NCBI GenBank assembly: GCA_001586965.3
Contig: LUCW03002377.1
Coordinates: 1-48,134, forward strand
Direction of reading: 5' to 3'
DNA: 48,134 nt
Source: Sphaeroforma sirkka
Taxonomy: Eukaryota > Opisthokonta > Ichthyosporea > Ichthyophonida
Every line of letters begins with the position of its first letter. Position 1 is the stretch's first letter. Shown here in pieces: positions 30,500-43,700 of the stretch. A program made the position numbers and the translations under genes. The notes beneath the pieces were generated by a model. The model worked only from the letters and a program-made list of their open reading frames with translations. It was not told the DNA's origin and searched no databases.

Positions 30500-32080
30500 T
30501 GGCAATATTTGATCACATCCACAATTGATTGTGTTTAACACGCGGGTAAACCGCGCTTGTCATCCATGGGCTGTAGTAGTCGCCCGGTTCAGATGCCACG
30601 CGCGTACAATGATCAATGTCGTCTGCATGTTTCTGAAGGATCCGATAATTGGTTTTTCTTTTAGGGCTAAAAGACTGTATTAATGTAGAGACCCATTGCT
30701 GTGAACCAATGTCGTTAGTCTCTAGCATCACAGAAAATGCGTATAGAGTGAGTCAAAGTCTAGGTCATGATTGTTGATAAATCCTGGCCTAGTAGAGTTT
30801 GCAGTATCTAGTCGTTACGCTTCTACCTTATAGATATCAGTTAGCGTATTACTCGACTTATTATTCCCTGGTTACGAGATGGGTGAGCGATCTCCCTATG
30901 CGTTAGGTGTATCGATGTTGTGATACTTACAGTCTTTCACGGGTTGATGTAAGGCGCATCGATAGACTCTTCGGATAGTACCGATGCCAATAGGTGAATG
31001 CCCACGATGTTCGTCGCTTTTCCTGGGCGATAAAACCACAACGTCGCCTGTACTTACATATATTTTGTTCTTACGAGCGTGAGTAGCTGGTGGTGTAGGA
31101 TTAGGTACCACAGGGTCGCTAATACTCTCGAGTATTGAGGACTCCTAAATATTAGGCTTCGGATCTCTGTAAACGAGGTTCGGGTCCTCCGGCTCGTTAT
31201 CGGCCCGTCTCACTCGTTCCTTATCGTCTAGAAATTCCAACATTGCATCATTGAATATCAGTTACTCTAGGGAGTCAGTCGTCGAAATTGATTTCGAGCC
31301 CGGGAGGGTATATTCCCAGACGTCTTTCGCTTGATGACATTTTGTTTATTCGGTCAACGCTGTGGTAGTGTTGTTAGATACATTTTCGTGTGAGCGTTTT
31401 GTCTTCTCACCAGATACATACATGCAACCTAAGTGCCTTCTGTTTGAGTCTCATTAACGGGCTTCAACCCTCAAGTAGCTTCAGGCCTCTGTAAACGAGG
31501 TTGGGGTTCTCCGGTTTGTTCTCGATTCATCTCGCTCGTTTCTCATCGTCTTAGAGTTCCCAGATTGCATCAACGAATATCGGTTCCCCTGGGAAGTCAG
31601 TCGTCAGAATCAGTATTGAGCCCCTGATGGCATATTCTGAGGCGCCTATAGCTTGGCGACGGTTTGTTCATTCGATTAACGCTGCGGTGGTATCGTTAAA
31701 GACATTGTCGCGTAAGTGTTTTGCCTTCTCACCAGATCCATACATGCGCTCTACGTATCGGCTGCTTGAGTCTCATTAACGAGCTTTAATTAAAGTGAGG
31801 CTAAGAGATTCTTAAGTTTAGTATTCTCATCCCTTGGTTCAGTGGATTTGGTGAATAGTTCAGTCGTGCCTTGAGGTCTCGTCACATCGTTGCCTATCTT
31901 TTGTATGTATAGATCGTCTCGGTGTTTTTCATCGATCACCATGACAAGGGACTTTTCGTTCTGAGGGGTTTCGGTATTAGTGGCGGTTGTTTTGAATGTT
32001 AGCTTCGAAGTAGAGGCGATAGTTGGCCTGCGGGCTTTTTCTTTGGCAGACTTCGCTGGTTCAGCCTCAATAAATCCTCT
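30500..32080 (-). pseudogene. Gag relic E, related to element B
   Basis: Minus strand reads EPAKSAKEKARRPTIASTSK (about 32060-32000), TKLKNLLASL (about 31815), MYGSGEK and NVFNDTTAAL in the duplicated block, SDEHRGHSPIGIGTIRR and ALHQPVKD near 30950-31020, and VMLETNDIGSQQWVSTLIQS near 30700. Each has a counterpart in the same order in Gag of element B. Stops and frameshifts are frequent. No pol follows. Confidence 0.75.
31155..31790. repeat. Diverged tandem duplication (about 320-bp unit) inside gag relic E
   Basis: The block 31155-31470 (CTCTGTAAACGAGGTTCGGG ... GTCTCATTAACGGGCTT) is repeated at 31478-31790 (CTCTGTAAACGAGGTTGGGG ... GTCTCATTAACGAGCTT) with many substitutions. Confidence 0.88.
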
Positions 32081-32180
32081 CAGGTCCGAGCCTCTGGTTT
32101 GCTTCTAACTTCTTCTCCCGTAGGTCCGGTCCTCTGGTCCGGCCCTAAGTTCCCGTCTACGGTACTTTGTCCACAGCCCC
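32055..32180 (-). repeat. Inverted copy of the 9.2-kb repeat
   Basis: Reverse complement of 9232-9360. It joins directly to the gag relic E frame, which suggests it is the 5' part of gag or leader of that retroelement family. Confidence 0.85.
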
Positions 32181-34560
32181 GCCAAGTTGAGTGCTGGTAT
32201 TTTTTCCAACGATTATATGAGCCATAATTCTTCGATAAATTCTGAATAATAATAAAAATACAAAAGGAATATCCTACACGGACCGTGAGATTATTGCAAC
32301 GTTATAATTATTATTTACTAATTATTTATTACATATGTCGTAAATACTCGTAGCTAAAGTAACACACAGGCAACTGTAACAGATGAAAGTACCTGTTTTA
32401 TATAAAAATATTTAAAACATGTTTTTATTGTGTGTTGTATACACCTAACTCTTGTTCTTGTTGTTTTATCTTTTATTTCTAAAGAAATCAATGAATAAAT
32501 TAATAAATACACATATATCCAGTTGTAAATTTATATCGTGTCGTTTTCCTACCTTGCGATTATATTATAAAAATTCTACTGAATATATTAAGACATGTTT
32601 TAAATTTTTTGGTTGTCAACCTTCCTAATTCGTTGCTATTTATAACGCCTTATGTGTAATAGTCAAGTGACAAAATATTTCCGATGTGTGCCCTAATTTG
32701 GCATATCTCGCATGTATGATTATGAGTCTCTCATGAATGTTTACCGTTAGAACGTTTAAATGCTATCTCGGTATAGTGTCCAAAAATGTTTTAACGTTAT
32801 ATATTTATTTTCATTTCTCGTATGCTTCTACCGATTTTATGTATCAAAATTATAATAGAAATATACTGCTTAAATATACTGTATGAAACTGCATAATTCT
32901 TACATGTGCTTCGTTATTGAACCCTTTATATGTTCGCGTATTATGTATGTGTATGGTTCATTAATTCCTGTCTAAAGAAGAGTATTCGTGGCCTTATGCC
33001 CAATACTGTGACTTGCCAGTTTATGAAGCGGATAACCTGTCGTGTGGAACCGCTATATTATGATTAAGGTATCTGACCTGTTATATGATTGTATATATAA
33101 CATTGTATGTGTACTAATTACCTATTATTCTGTGATTTCATGCATTCTGTGAAGTATAAGTGCAGTTTACGTATATATAAGCTACTGTGTTGACATTCGC
33201 AGTCGATATCATCTGTTGAGTTCATTCATGTCTGTATATGTTATATTATTGTTTTAACATTATATTGTGACTACTTGCATTAACGATGTTAGTTATTTCG
33301 GTGCAATTAATAGTACTAGTATCCCAATTTCGTAAGTGATTATGTATATCAACGTACTTATAATAAGTATCGTTTGTTTCATGTGTGCTGTTGTTTATAA
33401 GTAATTATAAGTAACAAAATTATCATTGATGCTAAGCAGCTGTAAAATGTGTCGTGTTGTATTTCTTTTTGTGATATTTAAGCTAAATCATTACCGCATA
33501 AACCAATCTCACACTGTGTATCTAGTGTGACGTCATATCCTGGTGATAAGTTCGATATATTATGGAATAATTATCCATGATATCGTAGTGAACTTTGTCT
33601 GTTATTCTTTAGTGTTGTATATATTGTAAAATAAACAACTCTGTTATAATCACTGTACCATGTGTAGGCAAAGTAATCTGGCATCAAATTAAAATTTACT
33701 GGTCCGAATCTATTTGAATCTATTTGGTATGTGAGTGTCGTCCATCAGCCACTATTCTGTGTTCAATTGTGATGTGTTTGTTATGTCCTATCTGTGTGTT
33801 AAAAATTTCCGTGTTTAGATCTATTTGTAATTTACAATGCCATTGTTTTTAAATTCGATTGAATTTGATCTCGAGTTCAAACACTAATATGTGTGACCCT
33901 ATGGTGTGTTGTTATGCGTAAGCCCTCTAGCTACAACGCTCATGTCTTCCGCTAATATGTGTGAAACGATGAGTGTCGTAGCGGTTGTATTTGTTGAGAT
34001 ATCCGTGTTTTATCTATGTGTTATATGTTGGTTACTATATGTTTATGAATGTTAAAGTTTGTACAAACCGTTTAACGTTTATGACAAACGGTAAAGGTTT
34101 GTAAAACGGTTTTTATTGAAAAATTGGAAAAAATTAGGCCCATTTCTAGGTCAGGTTTTTCCGTAAATATATACGTAAACGCATTATACTAAAAGCTCTT
34201 CTCTTAATATAGAATTGAACATATGCTTTTCCCTTGTACGTGACGTACGCCACCCCTAGTTCTCAGCGATAACTCCTTTTTATGCCGGACCATGTTGCAG
34301 TATACCATTAAACCTATTTAATCTGGTCTGCACTTGTTCTTAATGACTTAAGATGTTGTGTATGATAGGCGCATGGTGTGATGTTCTCATGAGCATACTT
34401 GAGGTGGGCACGCTTTCCGTGACTCCGTCACAGCGCCTTACATGTTCCACCTGCCACGCCAATAGGGATGATATGCATGTTCCGTCGTCTACGTAATAGT
34501 GTCCCAAAGGTGTCGCCTCCTGCGTATCACATCGCACATGTTCCGTCTGCAGCGCAATAA
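32181..34560. other. AT-rich stretch without genes
   Basis: About 2.3 kb with no meaningful open frame. The composition is distinctly T-rich on the plus strand, with many TATGT, TTATA and GTGT words. Two features stand out: a short hairpin TCACACT/AGTGTGA near 33508-33530 and repeated GTTTGTAAAACGG-like words at 34060-34110. It could be a large LTR, a decayed transposon or original intergenic DNA. I see nothing that decides. Confidence 0.45.
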
Positions 34561-34574
34561 TGTCATACACGTGA

Positions 34575-34972
34575 ATATGAAATATTTATTTCTAGAAAAT
34601 ATATCGAAGTGTTAAAGTGTTCCGCATAAGGTTTCTCATACTGACCATATGAGTTTTTACCCTGGCTAGCCCAAGCGGCTGAGCACTAGCACAAACACCT
34701 TAGGTATAAAACCGAAGGTCAGGTCAGAAATAAATATATCATATTCTCTGTTACTGCACTCAGTCTCGGACCTCGGCACTCGGCTAACCGGTGGCCCCGT
34801 ATTCTATAAATAGAATAATTTGAGAAGAAGTCTCAAATTACTCTTACGTTCTCTCAGGCTGACCCACCTATACTTATATTAATTTGAGAACAAGTCTCAA
34901 ATTACTCTCGGGCTGACGACGTAAAACGTTAACAACCTTTATAGAAATACGTCTTCTACTGTAGTCTTTCAT
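34575..34972. repeat. Rearranged solo LTR, half inverted
   Basis: Bases 34590-34735 match 20070-20210 in the same orientation, while 34735-34972 match 25960-26192, that is, the opposite orientation of the same LTR family. The right end is GTAGTCTTTCA. So one half of the LTR has been inverted relative to the other. Confidence 0.85.
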
Positions 34973-37190
34973 CCTGATGGCGTGTTCTGAGCAGTGTGAA
35001 AAATACGATGTACAGTTTGGCTTGAGACAGGCGCTGATGTCTGACCACAAGGACCCAGGTGAGCTCCTTGGGCGATGGGCTGGCTTTGAATGAGTCACAA
35101 TTGCTGCGGATAGGTTGGCTCCGTTGTTGGAGGTAGACTACCAGGACAACCAAGACAGAGTGCGTTCCTGGTATCACACAGCTGTGGCGTTTTGGAAGAA
35201 CTATATCGATGGGTTCACACAGATCGTGGCCTCTGTGTTTAAGCTGATGAAGGATAATATGCCTTTTGAATGGGATGTTGCCGCAGGAGACGGCCTTCCG
35301 GCTAATGAACGACCGGTTGCGTATGTACACAACTTTGGTTTAGCCGGTTCCAAGGGGCCACTATGTCAGGATGCAGACACATGTGAGCATTTTGATGTTG
35401 AGGGAGCTACGTACGTCCTCCGTGAGGAGAAGTTGTGGCCGGTGGCATATTTCTCGTCGACATCGTGCCTGCCCAGCTCAACCAACTTGTCACTGACAAG
35501 GAGTGGCTGGCGCAGGTGCATGGCATACGCAAGTTGTGACCGATATACAAGCGCTCGCATCATCCGGTGACGTTGTTTTTGGACCACGAAGCCTTGCTGT
35601 CTATGTGGTATCAGGATGAATTTGCCATGGACCCTGAAGATATGCAGCAAGGGCGTTGGCAGGAAGTTTGCCGAGGATAAATGTAGCGGATATGTTGAGT
35701 CGCCTTATGGAATATATTGAGTCGCCTCATGGCAAAGGTAGAACCAATCATGAAGTAAGTTGAGGGTCAGGGTACAACCCCGAGGCGTCGGGTGACATGT
35801 GGCGGTACTCTGTTGCGCGCGATGCAAGGCGCGTACAACGAATGCAAAGTGGCCAACTTTGTATTTTAAAAGGCAGAGAGGGTGTAGGGGACCCATACGC
35901 ATAATGCGCTTGCTCGGCCGGGAAACGAGCAGCTCCTGAAGTATTTTTTTCCATGAACTTACGAAGGGAACGGGAGGGGAGGGGGGGGGGTGCGTTGACG
36001 GAGTTGGATTTCTCGGGTGCTGGCCAAGGTGACCACGGAGCAGCGGAAGACCACTCTTGTGTCCATACATGCAGCAGACGGGGTGATGAGAGTGATGACG
36101 AAGTTGTCAAGGGCGCTGATTGTCATTCTCCCGCAGAAGGTGCATTTATTCGGCATGGCCACGAGGGAATGTATGCGCCCCCATGGGGGCTGGCTCTCCT
36201 GTGTAGTATCTCGTAAAACAATCGGACTTCTATACCGGACGAGTTCTGGGCAGGTGCGCAGGCGTTCACTCCCCGCCCGGTGATGGGCTGTGCTGTGCAA
36301 GCGGAGAGAAGGCAGCGACGCGAGAGCTGAAGCAGGAGCGGGAAGCGTTGTTGGCACGCAAGAGCGGCTCCTTCTATACCTTGCGGGGCCATAAAGCGAC
36401 ACCTGCCAGATGAGGAAGCAACATGGCCCGCGTCAATACGAGCTCATACAGCAGCCTGTACGAGTGCGAGATCTGTTCCTGCACGCGTTAACGGACTTCG
36501 CAGACCTTCTACAATCAGACGTCCGAGGACTATCCTTATCTTTGTTGCTGACGGGCATGATTCTACTCAAGCTGTTCAAGTCCAAGAGTAGAAGGATGGG
36601 CAAGCGGTTCCTGTAGAAGGGCGTGCATCCCTGGGGTCAGCCATCGACATGCACTTTTGCCCAGGATAGAGTCTTGGATTACCAGGATATCCGTCAGTTC
36701 ACAGTAAGGTAGATCCGGCTACGGCGAACCACCATCAGGGCACTGGTTCGGCTGAAGCCGCTTTCAAGGTGGCGAAGGATTGGATCCTCAAATCTCTGAT
36801 GGAGGATATACAGAGGGACTCGATGTACTTAAGTACAATGTTCTGGCAACGTCCATCCGGCGGCACGCGCAGTAAATCATGGCTACGAACCGCCGGTATG
36901 ACGGTGACCATGAATTTGCGCTTGACTAGCATGTGCGAGCGCTGTTGCAACAGCCGATACAGCGGCGGCCAGCAGAATTGATGCTGATGCGAATATCAAT
37001 GTCATAGTGGCGCAGGATGCGCAGTTGAAAATGGGCAATGCTGCGCGTGTGGATGCCACCAAGCTTACACCAGGGGACAAGGTGTAGTTCAGAGCAAAAG
37101 AGAATCAGGCGTAGTCGTCTCCGTTGTAGCATGGTCCTGCCATCGTGGTTTTCGGACAGCCCGGAGCTGTATGGATATATACCTAAGCCT
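34973..37190 (+). pseudogene. Ty3-like pol relic G (RT end, RNase H, integrase fragments)
   Basis: A frame from about 35115 reads FWKNYIDGFTQIVASVFKLM and KDNMPFEWD, the RT connection region. Then come VTLFLDHEALLSMWYQDEF (RNase H) and the RNase H end VADMLSRLMEYI near 35685. Near 36725 a second conserved piece, HHQGTGSAEAAFKVAKDWI, fits the integrase core around the catalytic Glu. RVDATKLTPGDKV near 37045-37085, followed by a GPA-x-VV motif, looks like the integrase C-terminal module. The 35.7-36.6 kb part is GC-richer and open in several frames but unrecognised. The sequence differs from A, B and D, so it is a further family. Confidence 0.6.
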
Positions 37191-37748
37191 GACATCTTAC
37201 ACCAATAAGTGGAGAGCATCAAATAGTCTAAAATTTAACACCAACGAGTCAAGAGAATATAAATACCTGACTTCTCTAGCCCAAAGGACATTTTATATAG
37301 TATACATAGCATATGTTGGATATCAAAAATCACAATGTAACATTTTTGTCCTTGAATCAAGGTGGTAATATACGCTGAACTGCGGTCTTTATGAACGAAA
37401 ACCGCACCGCTGAAATCGGCCTGGTCCAACTAGTTGCAAACTCAATGATAGCATTCACACTGGCAAGGATGGTTTGCATATATATAAGCAGAGCAGCTTA
37501 AAAGTAATGCTAGGCAAACAACAAATACTTCACAAGTTCGAACCAGCATCTTCCTGACATTGATGGGATACGGTGCAAGATCAGATTCTTTAAAGTTTGT
37601 GTGGTTCCGAACTTCCGCCTCAAGTTTCTAGATATTTGTCTACACAGCCGGTGGTTCATGAAATATGGTGATTCATAAATATATTCGTAGCAGAGTACTT
37701 TATTAATGGGAGATATAGCTATTCTGTTTAGTATAAATCATTCGAAAA
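37191..37748. other. 3' flank of the PLC-gamma-like gene
   Basis: No gene recognised. On the minus strand an AATAAA signal lies at 37699-37704, about 45 bases past the stop codon. It is a good candidate polyadenylation signal for the PLC gene. Confidence 0.6.
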
Positions 37749-40700
37749 TTAAGCCTTATTCGACTTCTCCACCTTTCTACCTTTCTTTTTTTTTAAAGGC
37801 TCCATCATTCCCTTCGCCATCAACCTCAGTTTTGATTTTGGCGTGCTATTATCGATAGCATCACACGAGTAGTGCTTGCTTCTGTCGCCGTATAGCATTA
37901 AATCAGTGCTTTCTCCCATAACGATTTTTTGCCCCTCACTCATACCTCGCGCAAGTTTCATTCGATTGTCCTTTAGCTGATGTCGAGAGGGCTGCAGAGC
38001 CTGTTGCAATAGGTCGCGACTGCCAAAACTGCCCTCACAAGAGCCGTATTGCTTTGATGTCATGCGCTCGTACATAGAGCGTCGGCGATGGGCAGCACAA
38101 TCTTCGAAGTAAGGACGTGCAGCAGCACTTTCCAATTCGAATCTACTTAAAGCTGGAGATCTAGCACTTCCACCGTCTGTAGACGTGCTCGCAAACGAAG
38201 AAGTGACGAGCGGCGATGCCATTGAGACCTTGTAGGGCAAATAGCTAGCGGTTTGCACAGATGGTCTACGCACGGATGCAAAAGCGGAAGCTAGAGGCGA
38301 AGAAGGGGCTCCTTCCAGTAATAGGTGAGGATTAGAATGTGATAGGGATCGAGCTGGGAGGTTCGGGGATGACCTTGTCGTTTGTTCGGAATATATTGCA
38401 GATTGTGGTAGCGGTTTTGTAGATAGCTGATTATGCGACAGCTCTGTGTCTTCCGTGAAAGAAGTGTCAGTGTCCAGAAATGATGCACTGCAGTGCAAAA
38501 TCGAAGGGGCCGGTTTCTTTTTGTCAATGCTAGATCTCCGCTGTCTAGAAGACGATGTCTCACTTTCTGAAGTCTGCGAGGTGTAAGGAACGAAAGATAT
38601 TACAAAGCATAAAAAAGTGCCTTTCAAATCAACCTACTAAGTGTATCTTGATTATCTCACAATCCTGCACGGCATTTGCAATAAACACTGTTGCTTCTGT
38701 AGTATCAAAAACAGCACGTACATCACAGTGATTGCTGTAATATGATATACATACTGTACTAGCATAGTCGTTATCAGACGTGTAATCTTGGAAGTCCATC
38801 ATCACATCGGTTTGCTGCGAGTGTGATTTCTTGATCCGAGTTTTGGCGTCCCTTTGTCTGATCTGCCAATTTGTGATGTGTAAGTGCGCTGTTGAGGGTT
38901 TATTTATGCAGGCGAAGCATCCAAGAGGCATTTCATGATAATGCGATGTAATTTTACAGAAAAGTAGACCAATTAAATATATTTTAAAATGCACATACCT
39001 CTTGCGATTTCTCCATGGAGTAATCTTTGTGATGGACGTGTACGAAGAGTGAAGCAAGATCGTGCGCTTCACCAAACGCCGTATTAAGTGGCACACATCG
39101 AAAACCTGCAATATGAAATGCGAGAATTTGGTACTCGAACATTCTCGAAGTCTTCACGTAAGATGGTATGAAATGCTCTAATATCAAAAGCATGTTACGA
39201 TTGAGCGGAATATCATCGGGTTCTATGGTGAGAACTCACCTGACCTCAATCCACTGACAGGGTACGTGGCCTGACCTAGTAGTTGTAGTTCGTTAAAAAT
39301 ATCACCGTTCCAAACCGAAAGACGAACGAATGCCAATTCCGGACACTGTAAGCATACAGAAATAAACAGTAGTTGTTGATTCATTTGTAGATGAAGAATA
39401 CATGCTCGACGTGGCGTGCAAAATTGTCCTATCAATCAGAGGCAAGTCAGTGAGCAATTTACACAATGATGATGTGCTACATCTTATATAAACCCAGGAT
39501 AATGTCACGCACAATTCGCACGCCAAGAATTATAATTTAGCATGAGAAATGCATACGAGTGATACATGTGAGGATTTAGAAACGAGGGGAAGAACTTAAG
39601 ATGACATACATACCAGGACGTGTATACTGGTTTCCAAATTGAAAACACATGATAAAGGGCCACCCGCTGTAAAGTAAAAGTGAACAATCATATTAGCAGT
39701 TCAAAGGGTGGTCTGTGTACTACATGAATTGTATAACGGAAGTGAAAATAATCCCCACAACAGAGTGTGTTGATCGTTATGCACGAAACTGTCAATTAAA
39801 CAATATTTGACGAAAACGCGCATTATAGTACGTAATTTTAGCAAGACGAACACGGAAAGATATATTTATGTAGTAGAAACACCTATATTTGCGTTTGAGA
39901 TATGAAATTTATAATATGAGCGCCATTAAGAATGAGCAAGATTGTAGTTGCGGCGCTTCAAATTCCTCTACTCAGGAAGAGAGGTCAACGACATACATTG
40001 TATTGACGACTGTCCTAAGCACACATGGTCTGCTTGTACGCCAGTAAGGTCAACAGACACAAACAAGCCTCCTGTTCCTTTTGTCTTTAACTTCTTGGCT
40101 TGTCCCAATTTCGCGGATTTCTTGCTCTTCTTAGCGGTTATCTTTAGATGTTGCCCTGTTATGATCTGAAATTACAAGTCACCAGAGGATAGGTCTGATT
40201 GAGTACCTTGTTTATTCCATCATGCGCCTAAGCTGAATAGTTGATAATACTACATCATTCCACACGGTACGTCATTCAATGTAGATAACATTGCAGCTGT
40301 AAAATCCGCGTCAAAGTTCGTGTCGTATACTATCGCAATCACTACTATTCCACTGCAATTGCAATACGTACCTTGATTTGAAGCTTGCGTACACTGCCCG
40401 GGAATGTAACAGGATCTAGCGGATTGAATGTGCTATTTATTGATCTTAGTTGAGGGGGCTTCAGAATGTAACCACAGCCGCCATTCGATACGAAAAATCC
40501 ATTGTTGAGCTGATATGATAGAGGGGGAAACAGCGACATGGAAGCATATTAGCAATCCATATTCTAGCTTTCAGCATCCGACGTATTCGAGCGATAGACA
40601 GTAAACGTTAAACTGAATATATTGCTGTAACACAGAGAAAAGCGATGGATGGGATAAGCCAAAAGCACAGAACGAATAAACATATCACAGTAACACGGAT

Positions 40701-43700
40701 AAAAGCGATACACGGGATGAAACGAAAAGCATAGATCAATACAAAAAGTAAAATGTACCTGCATATGTTTGTCAGGGTTCTGGAAGTTAAGGGATACCAT
40801 CGAACAGCCCACACCCCAAAACCAGGTAGGATCGTAGTTCGATGAATCCACTCTGCGGGCGGCGGGATAAATTCGACAGGCTTGCCTTGCATTATACACT
40901 ACGTAGCTGCAAATAGTACAGTATACGAATAAGATAAGCAAGCAAACGAAAAGCCTCCAACGTTCTGTACGCCCCAAAATCACGAGCAGCATACCGAGGA
41001 AGGAATGGACGAGCATTGTAGAGCAAGTTGAAGTCAGGCGATGGCTAAAAACTGCCACTTTTCCTCACACAAGACAATGGCTTGATGTGCTACATCGAAA
41101 GAAGCATAAACACAGCAACCACACAATAAGAGACTTGCGAATACTCAAAGGTCGAAAAATGAGAAGTCAACTATATGAATCGCACACACCTCGTGGGAGA
41201 CTTTTTTGCCATGGTCATAGCTCGGGGCTCTGGAAAAGAAGTTAGCTCGTAGCATCGATTGATCGCTGCACTTTTTTCAAAAGTAGTGAATCTGACAGGC
41301 ACGAAGTACCGCACTAGATCACTCAGCATTTGGTCTATACCACACGCAGCCTCTCTGGCAATTCTTTCGTCTCTTTCCTTCAGCTCAGCCGACGTCCTCC
41401 TGTCAGCAATATTCCTCACAGCGTCACACCACTCAACCAGATCCTGCGTATTACTACTGCTGACTGTGATTGTTGTTGCAAATTGCGATGCAGACGGTAT
41501 CGACGCTGCTCGCGTGTTCCCAGAAAAGGGTTTGTTACTGGTCGTGGTCAGGATACTGCTACTGCTGGAAGCTTTGCGTGTTTCTGACTGCGAGTCGATG
41601 CTCGATCGCTTCTCTGAACGTTTACGGGATTTGTTGCGCTTGTCATCTTGGTTGTAAATCGCAGCATGTATTTCATCCCACTGCTCAGTAAGCGAAGTCA
41701 TCGAGGCGTACATGGTCGTTTCGTTAGAGGATAATAGATTACTGCAGCTGCTACTGTATCGCTCAGATCTCTCACCTCGTGAATCCTTGTTGATATCAGT
41801 CGCTACCAGAGGATTTGCTGACAAAACTTCGGTACACGCATGATCGCCTTCTGTGCTCGAAGTATCGCAACGATTGCTACGTACCCCATGCAAAATTGGT
41901 GTGCTGGAGCTTCCGAGATGACCTGCCTGTACGTCTTTGGTGGTAATTTTCGCGAGCTTTAGCGCATCGGCTGGACCATGGATCCGCAGCACATTCGTAC
42001 ACGATTCACTCTTGTTAAATTGCACATGACATCCTGATAGCGACATGACCCCACGCTCGTTCTTTAGGGCCGCCTGCTTGCCCTTGGACTGACGCACTAC
42101 AGAGTCGCTTCTCCTACTATATTCCGAAATACTGCTTTTCCGACCTGCACCTACTCTAGTACTATCTCTCCTCACTCTTAGTGGCAGCACTGCGGTTGAC
42201 CCGGTACCGCTCCTGGTTATATGCGACGCGGAACGTGCCACAGCAATCTTCTGTGACGGACAATCCTGCGCGAAGGTTCCGCCACCGGAATCAATCCACT
42301 CCAGTGAGATTGGATCCGCAACCGAGGGCATGGGCATTGACCTTGCCTTGTACGACCGAGAGTTCGGAGGCTGTGATTGAATCCCCAAAGTAATACCAGC
42401 AGCAGGTGCATTCTCAGTCTTCTGTTTCCGCGGGTTCCTGGTTTGTTCAATTATTGACTTATCCTCGGTACAACATACCACTTCTTTAGCTGAGTGTACA
42501 TCGGCATCACATGCAATATCAGAGGCCACACAGTACGATCCTTCTTGCAAGACTCCAGTATCGTCGAAATCACACCCAGAGGTTGCGAGAGCACACAGAT
42601 TCGACCCTGAGGCTGATGCAAGGCCTATAGTTTTAGGTATAGGAGTGCTTGGGGAGGATGTCATAGGTGTCGGTGTTGGCGGGCGAGGGGGATGCTCTTG
42701 CTGTGAGCCTTCCCGAGAAATTTTCTCAGTGTTATGCGGTAATGGTGTGTTCTTAATAGTAAAGGTAGATTTAGAGACGGGTGCATGAATCGGGTTCGGT
42801 AGTATGAGGGGGCTTTGGCGGTTCCAATTCGTTGTCATAGGAATAGCCGGAGCGCTTTCAAGTGTCGTTGGGGTTGAGGCTGACTTCGGAACACCTACCT
42901 CACCTACCTTAGATGCAGTGCGCGACGCCGCAACAAATTTATCATCCTCGGGTAGAGTATCCGGCTACGAAGGGGTAAAAAGGTAGATGAGGAGAGTACG
43001 TGGTATCGACAAGAAAGGTAAAATTTAACGTTCGTAATATTGTGAATAATGCTGAATAGTTCAGGACAACAAATATGAGAAATTAGTTCAGCAGTATAAA
43101 AAATATAATCATATCCCAGAACACCTACCAGTGCCACGGTGTCTTTCAACACTAATCTAGACACTCCATTCACTGGTAAAGGATTCGTCCTGTAGTACAT
43201 AATCAACTCTCTGATTGTTTTAAAGCCGTCGTGATTTAAGTTACCCACGTTGACTCTTCCCAAACTATCGTCATCTAATACATTTATCCCTGACGAAGTA
43301 GTCACGTCACTTTGGAATACAACTCCGTTATCCTTGGTGTTCCAATCGTGCGACGCTTTCTCATCGCTTGCGCCCGCAAGGGGCTTATCGTGCGTTGTAC
43401 TCTGAATATCGACCGCTGTTAAACCGTCTGATTCACTGTCGTCGCTACCACAGCGTAGTAGCGGAATACTAATTTCAGCCGCAGTAGGCTCGAAGTTTAT
43501 AGATGTCGGAGTTAAATTCATACAGATTGTATCGGTACTGAAATGCAAAGTGATATGGTGAAATCTTGGGTGGGGGCCACACCCATCGTATACTGATAAG
43601 ATGATACGTTTCTTTTGCCTGCAGCCTGCAACGCCACTCCTCTCAGCGCCTGCAACAGCTTCCACATCAATATCATCAGGCTGCGTTTCTCTCAGCAACC

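Noticed and set aside
35705..36402. Long minus-strand frames in the GC-rich part of relic G
   Set aside because: They are Pro/Ser-rich, overlap in several frames and show no domain, as expected for chance frames in GC-rich DNA.
41259..41657. Plus-strand open frames opposite the PLC exons (41259-41657, 43601-43969 and others)
   Set aside because: They are shadows of the long PLC exons, which have clear domain matches and consistent splice phases.
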